From positions 1 to 64,000 of the forward strand of contig NZ_CAKMNW010000043.1 in assembly GCF_927904885.1 (NCBI RefSeq): DNA of 64,000 bases, written 5' to 3'. This stretch comes from Candidatus Nitrotoga sp. M5 (GTDB taxonomy: Bacteria > Pseudomonadota > Gammaproteobacteria > Burkholderiales > Gallionellaceae). The notes beneath the pieces were generated by a model. The model was given only the letters and a program-made list of their open reading frames with translations, had not been told where the DNA came from and searched no databases. The position numbers were made by a program, and so were the translations under genes. This document shows, one piece after another, positions 24,473 to 33,023 of this stretch (position 1 is the first letter of the stretch; each line of letters begins with the position of its first letter).

Positions 24473-26473
24473 TTAACTGCGCCGCAGTGCCGCAACGGAG
24501 ATGCGGCCGCCGGACGCATTCACCGGTTTATTCTCTGCAGCCACCGGGGCGGACACAGTGGGTAACGATTGCGAGAACAAATCCGGCGCACGTGGTGATA
24601 TCTTGTCTTGACGCCGCGCCCAGCTCGGCTCACGGAATGTTTGAATACCCAAATGGCAAGCCGCCGCATAGGCGTACACCATGCAATCGCCGCCCTCTTC
24701 GCGGGTGCCATGTGGTGTAATCCAGCGCATGCTTGATTTTCCGTTGATAACCACAGGTTTCAAACGGGCGGCGGTCATTTGCTCATACTCGTCCGTGCCT
24801 TGCAGCGCCTTTGGCGTGTGCACATAGCCCGGCCCAACTTGCGTAACGCGCATTCGCCCATAAATCAGGTGTTTTGCGGTATCGGTGCCGATCGGCCACA
24901 GCTTCAGGCTGCGCGCCATCGTTTTGCCGCGATGGGTAACATCGATCATGCTCGGCTTGCCCAGCACAGGTTTGCCGTAGGTGCTGGCACCTTTTACGGC
25001 CAGCACGTTGGCGCGTTCGTGGTGCCTGCAGTAAACATAAACCGCGTGCGTGTTATGCCCACCGGAGTCAATACAGGTTGCTTCAATCAGCAGCTGGCTG
25101 CCACTGGCGTGCATAATCGGCGTGCGCCGTATCTCAGACAGACGCGTCCACGGGCTGCCCTCGGTATCTTCATCCAGATTCGGGTCGCCGTAAATAATAT
25201 GCCGCCCAACCAGCCAGCTTTCTTCTCCGCGACCAAACGCCCATACCCGCGCCTCTAGCCGATCCGGCTGGGTATCAACGCCCATCACCAGCATCAATCC
25301 ACCATATGGAACCGTATTCAGCTCATAATCTTCAGCACGTGCAGACAATGCGCGACTATCACCGCCACTGCCCAATTCTTCCCATGTTTCCGCCAGGGAC
25401 GAATTCATGAATTTCTTAAGCGGGGCGCTGTCGCCGGTGCGTTTTTTTTCGTTGGCGCCAATCCACCCCTCTACCAGGGCAGGCCATGATTTCCAACCTA
25501 ACGGTGAATACAATTTATTAATCCAGAACCCGGCACGTTTTCCCATGCCTGCACCTGGGGCGGACGGTATCCAGAGGCCGTTCGCCAGCATGTATTTTTT
25601 TTCATGCTCTTCGATTGCAGCGGCGCAATGCCTGCAGATATAAACGGCTGTTTCCGGACGGGCTTCACCTGTGGCCGTTTTTAGCCACTTAATACCCCAT
25701 TCTGTTTTTGCGCCCCACGTTAAAATCTGGGCTTCTCCACAATGTGGGCACGGCACGTGATACTTGCGCTGGTCGCTGGCCTCATATTCACTTTCGATCG
25801 TGCTTTGCCCTTTGATACTACACGTCGAAGCAACGACCAGCAGCCGATTAGAAAAATTACTCATACGCTCTTCCAGCAGGCCCAGCGGATCACCTTCGTT
25901 ATCCACATCCGCCGGCCACTTATCCACCTCATCAGCCGCGGCTAAACCGAGCGGCTTTGACGCCAGCGACGACGCACTATTTGCGCCACCAAAAAAAACA
26001 GTGAACCCGCCTTGAATAGAGCGACTGCGCCAGCTGGTAGAAGAATCCCGGCTTCTACGCACAGAGACTTTGCCCTGCATAACCGGCGTTTGCAGAACAG
26101 TCGGAATAAAACGCTGCATACTATGATCTTGTGCGTCCTGTAGGGTGGGCTGCACAATCATCATGTCTTGCGGGTCAGTGTGGATCCGTTGCATAAACGT
26201 GTTATAAATTACTTCCGTCTTGCCCATCTGCGTCGCGAACCACAAAACAACCCGTTCATACGGCGCATGACTGGAAGCACACTGCATCGGCTCCACCAGA
26301 TACGGGGTGCGCTCATTACGCCACGGTCCACGCTCCGGACCTTTTGCAATATACCGATACTTCGCCGCCCACTCCGCGGTATCAATACGCGGCGGCGGGG
26401 CCATATATTGGCGCATAAGCTGCGCCACCAAGTCTTCCGCGCGGGATATGTCACCCATGTCGGCTGTCACCAT
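24473..26473 (-). CDS. Terminase large subunit, GpA family
   Basis: 666 residues from ATG 26473, which overlaps the upstream TGA (TGATG); the TTG one codon earlier is less likely. Walker A-like FATQMGKTE (residues 79-87), Walker B-like GLAAADEVDKW, a Cys-rich zinc-like element (CPHCGEAQ, ICRHC) and a C-terminal nuclease region with VMGVDTQPDRLEARVWAFG. This is the lambda A/GpA type that cuts concatemers and pumps DNA into the prohead. Length is typical for the family. Confidence 0.93.
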   Translation of the reverse strand: MVTADMGDISRAEDLVAQLMRQYMAPPPRIDTAEWAAKYRYIAKGPERGPWRNERTPYLVEPMQCASSHAPYERVVLWFATQMGKTEVIYNTFMQRIHTDPQDMMIVQPTLQDAQDHSMQRFIPTVLQTPVMQGKVSVRRSRDSSTSWRSRSIQGGFTVFFGGANSASSLASKPLGLAAADEVDKWPADVDNEGDPLGLLEERMSNFSNRLLVVASTCSIKGQSTIESEYEASDQRKYHVPCPHCGEAQILTWGAKTEWGIKWLKTATGEARPETAVYICRHCAAAIEEHEKKYMLANGLWIPSAPGAGMGKRAGFWINKLYSPLGWKSWPALVEGWIGANEKKRTGDSAPLKKFMNSSLAETWEELGSGGDSRALSARAEDYELNTVPYGGLMLVMGVDTQPDRLEARVWAFGRGEESWLVGRHIIYGDPNLDEDTEGSPWTRLSEIRRTPIMHASGSQLLIEATCIDSGGHNTHAVYVYCRHHERANVLAVKGASTYGKPVLGKPSMIDVTHRGKTMARSLKLWPIGTDTAKHLIYGRMRVTQVGPGYVHTPKALQGTDEYEQMTAARLKPVVINGKSSMRWITPHGTREEGGDCMVYAYAAACHLGIQTFREPSWARRQDKISPRAPDLFSQSLPTVSAPVAAENKPVNASGGRISVAALRRS

Positions 26474-26694
26474 CAAATAAATACCACAGTAACAACGCCA
26501 CGCAATCGCTCAGTCAACGCTCGTTTTTTAAACTTATCCAATCTAAGCGGCTGCAAATAAACGTCAGCAATCCCGCGACGGGTATCCGCAAAAAAACAGT
26601 TTTTTAATTCGACGCCATCCAAATAAACAGTGCGCAGCCCTCGGCAATCGCAAGGAGTATGGATATGGTCAGGCCGAGATTTGTATTTAGTCAT
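26473..26694 (-). CDS. Small hypothetical protein between terminase subunits
   Basis: 73 residues from ATG 26694, overlapping the small-subunit stop by 8 bases; its stop overlaps the large-subunit ATG. Basic, with HTPCDCRGLRTVYL. Tight overlaps on both sides argue that it is a real gene in the packaging operon. No family recognised. Confidence 0.55.
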   Translation of the reverse strand: MTKYKSRPDHIHTPCDCRGLRTVYLDGVELKNCFFADTRRGIADVYLQPLRLDKFKKRALTERLRGVVTVVFI

Positions 26695-27202
26695 TCGACG
26701 CACGATCTACATTCCCCACCTGATCAATACTTCCTGATAATTGATGCAGTGCATTATGGATTTCGGCATGCAACAAATTTTGCACTTTTGCTGGGTCACC
26801 TTCTGCCGCGAGTAACGACGACAGGCGCGACGGAATTTGAAGCAGCGCTTCTCGCGTCGTTGAAAACGAAGATGCCAGAGCAATCTTTACCGCATCCACG
26901 CGGATCAATAACCCGCACAATTCCGCGACTTCCATTTCAGACTTGTTCGCGTCCGCCACTTCGCGCCGCGTGCGCGCTTTATCAAATGTTTCAGCGCCAG
27001 ACTCCACTTCCTGTGGTTTTACGGGCGCAACAATTTCAGGCTTACGCGCCGCAATGTTTTGATTGTTTTTACGCCACGCCATTACGCTTTCAACTGAATC
27101 CATCGGACAGCCTTGCTTTTTCAGCTTAACCATCCCCGCCGACGACAACCCAATGGCGCGACCGATAGCGTTTTGAGAAATCCCTTTTTTATGAGTGCTC
27201 AC
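26687..27202 (-). CDS. Terminase small subunit-like DNA-binding protein
   Basis: 171 residues from a GTG at 27202 (CAGGT upstream). N-terminal helix-turn-helix (ISQNAIGRAIGLSSAGMVKLKKQG, about 8-31 in positions) like Nu1-type or DUF1441 proteins, a central linker and a charged helical C-terminus (ARTRREVADANKSEMEVAEL) for contacts with the large subunit. It recognises packaging sites. Upstream of the large subunit as usual. Confidence 0.75.
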   Translation of the reverse strand: MSTHKKGISQNAIGRAIGLSSAGMVKLKKQGCPMDSVESVMAWRKNNQNIAARKPEIVAPVKPQEVESGAETFDKARTRREVADANKSEMEVAELCGLLIRVDAVKIALASSFSTTREALLQIPSRLSSLLAAEGDPAKVQNLLHAEIHNALHQLSGSIDQVGNVDRASND

Positions 27203-27306
27203 AATACCTGCTTACCATTTTAAAAAACAATACACTAGCGAAGAAACGAGCCTCTGAATTACCCTCGCCTTAAGGGGCGCTGGAAGTACCTTGGCGGGGG
27301 TGGTTA

Positions 27307-28068
27307 TCATTGAGCTGTCCGCCTTGCGATGTCCCAGCTTTCTTGCCACCGCATTGGAAATTGTGACTGTGCGATTTGTTCGGCCAGCGTGAAGAACTGC
27401 AGGCGGCGACTATAAGCTGCACGATCAACGAACAGCATCGCAGGCCGCACCGACGAACCCAGTGCAAAGCGCGTGCGCACCCATACCCCTCTGGGCAGGT
27501 GCTGTTCTTTTCTGCCACCACGCCACGCTCTACGGCCAACAGTGCGATCTCGACCACGGCTGACAAAATAAACCTCCTTGCGTCGACGGCCGTCGTTATA
27601 AGTGCCGGTGCCGTTCGTTGCTTCAAGCGCTTTAAGTATCTTTTTGATTTGTGCCCGGCTGATATTTCCATACGAGTTCAAAGCCATAGCCTCACCCGGC
27701 ACAACTTTTTCGCCCGAGCGCATATAACCGAGGTGAACCATTCGTTTTTCAAAACGCTTTGTGTCGCGCTCACCGCCAATAACCTGCGCGCCCAGGAAGT
27801 TTCTACGGGTTGCGCTATCCCGCGTGCCATCACCTTTCAGAAACACCTCGGCTTCCAGTTTTGCCTTCTTGGCTGGGCGAATAGACACCGAGCGCTGGGC
27901 GAAAGGCGTGGGGCGATCAAACACGCGGACAATCGCCGCCTTCTCTGCGGCCTGTACATCCTGCGCCGTCTTGGTTAATGCCCTTGCTAAAGCAAATGGA
28001 ACTTGTCTTGCATTCTCGCGCATCGCTCGTGCGATATCCGGCAGGTTGTGCCCCAGTCGAATCCTCAT
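27307..28068 (-). CDS. Minor tail protein Z-like
   Basis: 253 residues, basic, with N-terminal NLPDIARAMRENARQVPFALARALTKTA-type helix (residues 8-36), resembling lambda Z/tail-completion proteins, and an aromatic C-terminus. In lambda, Z lies after the head-joining genes; here it precedes the terminase genes, an unusual position. The ATG overlaps the upstream TGA. Role in tail completion is inferred. Confidence 0.6.
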   Translation of the reverse strand: MRIRLGHNLPDIARAMRENARQVPFALARALTKTAQDVQAAEKAAIVRVFDRPTPFAQRSVSIRPAKKAKLEAEVFLKGDGTRDSATRRNFLGAQVIGGERDTKRFEKRMVHLGYMRSGEKVVPGEAMALNSYGNISRAQIKKILKALEATNGTGTYNDGRRRKEVYFVSRGRDRTVGRRAWRGGRKEQHLPRGVWVRTRFALGSSVRPAMLFVDRAAYSRRLQFFTLAEQIAQSQFPMRWQESWDIARRTAQ

Positions 28069-28553
28069 CCCATCATCTCCAGGTAAGCGTCGACATCTTG
28101 ATCAACACACGGGCCGTAGACCACGTACATAGCCAGCATCTCTTCGTCGCTGTATATCCTGAGCTTGTCATCCTCACCCTTGACAACCCAGCTACCAATC
28201 GCCATGCCTCTGGTTTCGCCGTTGATGCTCAGCAGCAGGTGACGGCCATTGCACATTGCTTCACTGACACAGCCGTTAGATGCAAAGAATCTGTGCATCT
28301 CTTCCACGTTGTCACCCTGCCATTGCAGACGATAGCCGAGGCGCGCGATGCGTTGGCAATTCCACCCTTCGGGAGGCGGGGCAGGGCTTTGTGCCGCACG
28401 GGCGTTCAGTATCGCTTCCCAGCACAGCGCCATGCCTTTTTTAACCGCCTGATCATACTCAGCCGCTGCACCGTTTCCCAGGCAATGGCTCACCCACACA
28501 TCGTGCAATACCTCCGGCAATCCTTCGCTGGTCTTGTCGCTCATCTGTACCAT
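28065..28553 (-). CDS. Hypothetical phage protein
   Basis: 162 residues from ATG 28553 with AAGGAAAG upstream. A helical first half and a C-terminal acidic part (GEDDKLRIYSDEEMLAMYVV). It overlaps both neighbours by 4 to 13 bases and so belongs to the same operon. No family recognised. Confidence 0.55.
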   Translation of the reverse strand: MVQMSDKTSEGLPEVLHDVWVSHCLGNGAAAEYDQAVKKGMALCWEAILNARAAQSPAPPPEGWNCQRIARLGYRLQWQGDNVEEMHRFFASNGCVSEAMCNGRHLLLSINGETRGMAIGSWVVKGEDDKLRIYSDEEMLAMYVVYGPCVDQDVDAYLEMMG

Positions 28554-28828
28554 TTTTCTTTCCTTTCGTTCGCCTGTCTCCGCGCCTCATCGCGCTCGAT
28601 TGTGTCGCTGCCTTTTAACCACTGCGCCAGACTGGTGCGGTCGCCGGTCATTTCCTGCTTGACGCCAACCGTGTGGCCGTTTTCTTCTGCCCAGAACGAT
28701 CCATCCTTCAACCCTTCGCGGATCCAGCTATTAACCTCAGCTGCTCCAAAGGCATCACGACATTCGTCGATAAACGCCGTCACGCCGGGCATCTTGTCCC
28801 GCATTGACCCGTTTTCATTGGCACTCAT
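28541..28828 (-). CDS. Hypothetical phage protein, first gene after the origin region
   Basis: 95 residues, charged, with FIDECRDAFGAAEVNSWIREGL and an Arg/Glu-rich end (RDEARRQANERKEKWYR). Overlaps the next gene by 13 bases. It is the first gene after the repeat-rich origin-like stretch, so it may take part in replication or packaging start; no family recognised. Confidence 0.55.
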   Translation of the reverse strand: MSANENGSMRDKMPGVTAFIDECRDAFGAAEVNSWIREGLKDGSFWAEENGHTVGVKQEMTGDRTSLAQWLKGSDTIERDEARRQANERKEKWYR

Positions 28829-28846
28829 GCCTGCCCTTTCGATAAT

Positions 28847-29113
28847 CCGTCTAACCTGTTTTTAGAGGTTGGACGGAGGTTAGACGGAAAAAAACGCTTG
28901 TATTCAATCAACTGTCTAACCTCCTAACCTTCCTAACCTAAATATGGGTTGCACATGCGCGCGGGTGTGCGCGTATGTGCGCATATGTACGCGGGCGGGC
29001 GCGGCTAGGTTAGACGAGGTTAGGAGGTTAGACAGTAGATTGATTTTAAACGAAAATATCCGTCTAACCTTTTCCGCGCAGGTTGGACGAAACGCCACAC
29101 GTTGGACGCCCTC
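28847..29113. other. Probable replication origin: iteron-like repeats, long inverted repeat, Z-DNA-prone core
   Basis: The non-coding 28829-29135 holds about a dozen copies, in both directions, of a motif like AGGTTAGACGG or AGGTTGGACG (for example at 28847, 28866, 28877, 29007, 29070, 29090). Two arms of about 36 bases (28905-28940 and 29006-29042) form a near-perfect inverted repeat. Between them, 28950-28993 is an almost unbroken alternating purine-pyrimidine run. It lies directly downstream of the primase-helicase gene. The origin role is inferred from this set; a regulator cluster is the alternative. Confidence 0.65.
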
Positions 29114-29135
29114 CAAAACCTTTTGCGATCCCTGG

Positions 29136-31496
29136 CTAAAACGGAATATCATCATCGTCCTCAACTGTCTTGATTACCTGCGGCCTGGTGTACACATAAT
29201 CACGCGCACCGCCAGTTAATCGTTTCTTACCCCACCCCAGCTTGCGCATGCAGATGCCTACACGCGTCGTCATCTGCCGGGCGCCGTCGATTTTTGACAC
29301 CTCAACTTTCAAGGCATCGGTTAAAACCTGTAGTGAACTCACTTCCTTGAATGAATGGCTGTCCAGCCATAAAAAGATGCTGGTCATCCACGGGTCACCA
29401 ATCTCGCGTGACTCCTGCTCGGGCGTAAACAGCTCGTCCTGCTCTTCTTTGGACGGGTACCACTTCTCCCCCGCTTTAAACATCGCCACGGCCTCAGCAA
29501 AGAGCTGTGGGCGCGCAACGATCAGTCCGGGTATATTCATAGCCTGCAGGCTCAACAAAGGCCAGTAGCGACGATTTCCCGTGCTGTCTTTGAAATATTC
29601 TGTTTGATTGGTAGTGCCGAAAAATACGCACTGGCGTGGCCAGTCTTTTGCGTTGCGATCGTATGGGGCGCGATACGAGTCGGTAGACGAGCTAATAAAC
29701 ACCTTGGCGCGGGTGACTTCTGCCCGATTAAACGAGTCCAGCTCGCCTATTTCGTAGAGCCATTTCCCTCGCAGCGCCATAAATGAATCTTTATCGCCCA
29801 TCACAAACGGCGTGTCGGCCGACCATTCCCCGCCTAGCGCGTTTAAAATAGTGGACTTGCCCTTGCCCTGCACGCCCTCAAAAATCGGCATGTAGTCCAT
29901 CTTGCAGCCGGGGCGGTATATACGCGCCACCATCCCGATCATAAAATACATCCCGACCAGCTCGGAATACCGCGAAGGCGCAACCCCGGCATAATCAGTC
30001 AGCCAATTTCTTAAGCGCGGCGTGCCGTCGTGGACCAAACTTTCCAGCCACTCCTTTACCGGGTGAAATCGATTGGCATCCGCCGCCGCTTTCACCCCGT
30101 CCGAAATCATCACATTCGCTTTGATGAACAACGATAAATTATCAGCCAGCCACAAGCCCAGCTTGAAGTCATCTTCTTCCTGCCATTCCTCACCCGCTTT
30201 TAGTCCGGTTGGCGTGTCTTTCCGGACCACGATCCGATTAGAGAAATCATCCCGCCACAAACAGCCCCGCCAGTTAGGGTGGCAGTGCAACACCTGGTAT
30301 ACATTTTCGCGGCATTCACGCCACGAACCATTCTTGGAATATAAATTGTCTTTCCAGTCGTCCGCGCCAGCCGGGGCAGCGGGAGGAATGCTTTTGTTCT
30401 CTGTATGCGGCGCCCGCAGGTTATCCAGCACAAACGCCTTGATCTTCTCGGCATCCCAACCCTCAAGCACCGAATCGGCAATATCCCAGCCGTCCGCCAC
30501 TTCACCTGGTGCGGGAATCTTGACAATCCGCACCACACAGCCGCGCTCAACCAGAATGCTGGCGATTTTTTCCGCCGCAATCATGCCCGGCTGCTTTTTC
30601 TCGGGCAAAATCGGCTTGCTTTCGCGCTCGATACCGGCCGCTTTTTCTTCCGGAGTCAACCGCTCGCGCTGCGAATCACAATCCGGCCAGATAATAACCT
30701 TGTCGCCCTCACCAAACGCGCTCCAATCGGCCTTGCTGGCAGCCTTGCCACCCCCTGGCCACGTCACGGCATCAAAGCGATCGTGTAACTGCTCAAACGC
30801 AATATCAGCACACTTTTCGCCCTCGACTATCAGCCGGGTTTTATTTTCTGTGAATTTAAGGGCGGGAATATAAAGCGGCCGCGGATCCGGAAAAGAAACC
30901 CAGCGCCAGTCAGTCGCGCCGGTCGCTTCGTGGCGGCAAAACGTGAGCGGAATAATCTCTTTGCCGCCTTCGGAATTCGTAAAGCGGCCGACGATGCCCA
31001 GCAGCTGACCATCCGCGTTTTTATACCGCCATTTAGTATTAGGGATACCACGATAAGGATGTGCGACAGGGTGCGGGGGCGCGTCATCTGGCACGGGCAA
31101 CACCGGCACCCACTTCTCGACGGGTGGCGGTGGCGGCGCTAAAACTTTTTTAACCGCTGGTGCGGCTTGCGCAGGCGCACGCTTTGATGATTTTTCAGGG
31201 ACAGAAACGCCCACCAGACCAGCCACCTCAATCGCCGCGTCCATCGGGGACATTCCGTTGAGGTAACAATACAAGCTGATTAAATCACCACCTTTTGCAT
31301 CATCCGCAAAATCTGCCCAGGCGCCGGTATTAACATTAATAGAAAAACTGCCAACCTTACGATCAGCGCGCACCGGATTCAGCGATTTATACTCATGCCC
31401 CTCACGCCTGCCACCCGGCAGCCACATGTTCAGCAACGAATCAGCCGCCGCCAGCGCGGCCGCTGCAATCAGCTTAAAATCCACGCGCTCAACCAT
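29136..31496 (-). CDS. Phage primase-helicase: TOPRIM domain plus VapE/VirE-like ATPase
   Basis: 786 residues. The N-terminus (about 1-100) resembles a primase-type nucleic-acid-binding part (FSINVNTGAWADFADDAKGG, a typical region before TOPRIM). A TOPRIM-like segment follows (LIVEGEKCADI near 222 to IIWPDCD near 270). The C-terminal half is a VapE/VirE ATPase with Walker A GVQGKGKST near 540, GELDSFNRAEV and FFGTTNQTEYFKD. Such proteins start replication at their own origin, here the repeats just downstream. Overlaps the small membrane gene upstream by 8 bases. Confidence 0.9.
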   Translation of the reverse strand: MVERVDFKLIAAAALAAADSLLNMWLPGGRREGHEYKSLNPVRADRKVGSFSINVNTGAWADFADDAKGGDLISLYCYLNGMSPMDAAIEVAGLVGVSVPEKSSKRAPAQAAPAVKKVLAPPPPPVEKWVPVLPVPDDAPPHPVAHPYRGIPNTKWRYKNADGQLLGIVGRFTNSEGGKEIIPLTFCRHEATGATDWRWVSFPDPRPLYIPALKFTENKTRLIVEGEKCADIAFEQLHDRFDAVTWPGGGKAASKADWSAFGEGDKVIIWPDCDSQRERLTPEEKAAGIERESKPILPEKKQPGMIAAEKIASILVERGCVVRIVKIPAPGEVADGWDIADSVLEGWDAEKIKAFVLDNLRAPHTENKSIPPAAPAGADDWKDNLYSKNGSWRECRENVYQVLHCHPNWRGCLWRDDFSNRIVVRKDTPTGLKAGEEWQEEDDFKLGLWLADNLSLFIKANVMISDGVKAAADANRFHPVKEWLESLVHDGTPRLRNWLTDYAGVAPSRYSELVGMYFMIGMVARIYRPGCKMDYMPIFEGVQGKGKSTILNALGGEWSADTPFVMGDKDSFMALRGKWLYEIGELDSFNRAEVTRAKVFISSSTDSYRAPYDRNAKDWPRQCVFFGTTNQTEYFKDSTGNRRYWPLLSLQAMNIPGLIVARPQLFAEAVAMFKAGEKWYPSKEEQDELFTPEQESREIGDPWMTSIFLWLDSHSFKEVSSLQVLTDALKVEVSKIDGARQMTTRVGICMRKLGWGKKRLTGGARDYVYTRPQVIKTVEDDDDIPF

Positions 31497-31671
31497 GCAA
31501 CACCCGCATCGTGTGATCCATCACCCACCCGGCAGCGTCAAACACCGCCCACCAGCACACCCCGCAAAAGATCAACAGCAGAAAATACAGCGCGCCATAC
31601 ACAAACATCTCGGCGCGGGTGCGACGGCGTTTAAACCCGCTAAAGCGTGACGATTTGTATAACATGATCAA
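31489..31671 (-). CDS. Small membrane protein
   Basis: 60 residues with an Arg-rich cytosolic head (FKRRRTRAEM) and one strong transmembrane helix (about 24-47). It overlaps CII upstream by 4 bases and the primase gene by 8 bases, which supports a real gene in the early operon. Function unknown. Confidence 0.55.
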   Translation of the reverse strand: MIMLYKSSRFSGFKRRRTRAEMFVYGALYFLLLIFCGVCWWAVFDAAGWVMDHTMRVLHG

Positions 31672-32183
31672 TGCACCAAACCGCGGTGCACACCATCGTT
31701 ATGAATCTCGTGCATTTTTTCGCGCAACAACGCGATCGCCGTTAATGCCTCTTTAACCTCAACGTCGATCTTATTAAACTCAGCCGAGCTCACCTGCTGA
31801 TCATCCGCCAGCGACTGCGCGATCACCCGCGCTATATCACCCACCTCGCTCATCATCTTGCAGATCAACAACGCCAGCTCATCGCTGGTAACCGTGCTGC
31901 TCGCATCGGGAATCTTTACCAACATAAACCCATGCCGATAAGCAAAGGCATGCGCCGGGGCGTCCCAATCCGGCACGTGCGCCTCTTTTAAGCAATCCAA
32001 GATGCCCGACACCTGCTCGGGATAGTTCAAATGATGGGTAGACACCCCCCCAGAAAGCTTATTGCGCAGCACCGCTGCACTCATCCCCAGACGTGCGGCC
32101 AACGCCTCTACCCCACCGGGATAATGGCTACACGATAATTTCAGAACATCCAGCGGGTTTAATTTATTCAGCGCACACGTCAT
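31668..32183 (-). CDS. Phage regulatory protein CII-like
   Basis: 171 residues from ATG 32183, preceded by GGGAGGT at good spacing; a longer reading to 32297 has no such site. N-terminal helix-turn-helix (about 24-45: GVEALAARLGMSAAVLRNKL, split by position) and a helical C-terminus match the phage CII (CP76) regulatory family. In lambda-like phages CII decides for lysogeny by activating cI and int promoters. First gene of the leftward early operon. Confidence 0.75.
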   Translation of the reverse strand: MTCALNKLNPLDVLKLSCSHYPGGVEALAARLGMSAAVLRNKLSGGVSTHHLNYPEQVSGILDCLKEAHVPDWDAPAHAFAYRHGFMLVKIPDASSTVTSDELALLICKMMSEVGDIARVIAQSLADDQQVSSAEFNKIDVEVKEALTAIALLREKMHEIHNDGVHRGLVH

Positions 32184-32254
32184 ATCTACGACCTCCCTTA
32201 GCTGTGTTTTTAAAATACAAAGCGGCCACACGCAGCGCGGCACTGGCAAAAAGA

Positions 32255-32317
32255 GGGTATCCGCAACCGTGATAGCATGGCGTTTCCACACAACCAACTA
32301 TCACGAAAGGAATACCC
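32255..32317 (+). promoter_or_regulatory. Long hairpin covering the start site of the gene at 32318
   Basis: GGGTAT (32255-32260) and GTGATAG (32269-32275) are complementary to ATACCC (32312-32317) and CTATCAC (32298-32304), giving a two-part stem with an internal loop and a 22-base loop. The right arm contains the likely ribosome site (AAAGGAA) directly before ATG 32318. If transcribed, the stem could hide the ribosome site; as DNA it could be a protein-binding palindrome. Confidence 0.5.
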
Positions 32318-32557
32318 ATGAACAAATATTGGCGACATCCAACCGCTATAGGCGTCGCACGCATCCTGTTTCAAAATGGACAGTGGCATGCCGTTATCAC
32401 AGATGAATTTCTGGGGGCGTATCCAATACCAGAGCAAGCGCTGGACGACCTCGTTGGTGGCTATACCTGGTCTCATTCTTCGGGGGTCGATACGTCAACA
32501 CTCGGACTGCCGGACGACCTGTCAGAGTGGGAATTAGTGAACTCAACAAAGCGTTGA
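32318..32557 (+). CDS. Hypothetical protein, divergent from CII
   Basis: 79 residues with AAAGGAA 6-7 bases before ATG. An acidic protein with several Trp residues; no family recognised. It runs toward and overlaps the end of the minus-strand gene 32473-32781 by 85 bases, an unusual convergent overlap, so the mRNAs would be complementary at their 3' ends. Confidence 0.55.
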   Translation: MNKYWRHPTAIGVARILFQNGQWHAVITDEFLGAYPIPEQALDDLVGGYTWSHSSGVDTSTLGLPDDLSEWELVNSTKR

Positions 32558-32781
32558 CAGGTTGAGCTTAGACAATCGGCGACCATCGCCGCAGTTTCAG
32601 TCGTAATCAACAACCGAATAACCCGCCCATCCTCACAATTAAAGCCAATCCCCATCGCATCGACCAGACTAGCGGGATTAGCTGTTACCCCACGCAAAAT
32701 CACAGGAATAAATGCTCGCTTCGGCCCATCATTTACATGCGGATATGCCTGCTCTTTCCCTTCATTAAATTCAGAATTCAT
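32473..32781 (-). CDS. Hypothetical protein of the early left operon
   Basis: 102 residues; AGGAG lies 10 bases before ATG. Contains FIPVILRGVTANPASLVDAMGI (strand-helix pattern, residues about 24-46) and a C-terminal MVADCLSST segment. No family recognised. Convergent overlap with 32318-32557. Confidence 0.55.
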   Translation of the reverse strand: MNSEFNEGKEQAYPHVNDGPKRAFIPVILRGVTANPASLVDAMGIGFNCEDGRVIRLLITTETAAMVADCLSSTCQRFVEFTNSHSDRSSGSPSVDVSTPEE

Positions 32782-32857
32782 GTTTAAAAACTCCTTTTAT
32801 TTACGTTTTTCAAAAAAACGCTTTTAGTTATTCTGTACACATGGAAAAACTGACACC

Positions 32858-32891
32858 CCAAAAAAATGCCGCCCCTATACAAGCGGGCGGC
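32858..32891 (-). terminator. Rho-independent terminator behind the tRNA-fMet-like gene
   Basis: On the minus strand GCCGCCCGC (32891-32883) pairs with GGGGCGGC (32875-32868) around a short loop, followed by seven Ts. It would end a cro-tRNA transcript about 50 bases beyond the tRNA 3' end. Confidence 0.75.
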
Positions 32892-32940
32892 GAATGTTCC
32901 GCACGTGGTGATGCACGGAGCAGGAGGGGTGAGCCTGCAC

Positions 32941-33015
32941 GGTTGCGGGGGCTGGACTCGAACCAGCGACCTTCGGGTTATGAGCCCGACGAGCTGCCAA
33001 CTGCTCTACCCCGCG
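32941..33015 (-). tRNA. Initiator-type tRNA-Met (CAU) in the prophage
   Basis: Full cloverleaf: acceptor starts CGCGGGG, D-arm GAGC/GCTC, anticodon stem TCGGG-CTCATAA-CCCGA with CAU, T-arm CTGG-TTCGAGT-CCAG. Marks of an initiator are present: unpaired C1 opposite A72, three G-C pairs next to the anticodon loop, and A11-U24. The encoded 3' end reads ACCG, so the final A of CCA must be added. It sits 8 bases behind the cro-like gene on the same strand. Bacterial hosts carry their own; a phage copy is rare. Confidence 0.85.
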
Positions 33016-33023
33016 AAAAATGT

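Noticed and set aside
27270..27671. 133-codon minus-strand frame next to the Z-like gene
   Set aside because: It is out of frame within the well-formed Z-like gene 27307-28068, which has overlaps and codon pattern fitting the operon.
27978..28865. 295-codon open frame on the plus strand
   Set aside because: It runs antisense to three overlapping minus-strand phage genes, has no ribosome site, and its composition (many Ser, His, Leu, Cys) looks like a mirror of coding DNA.
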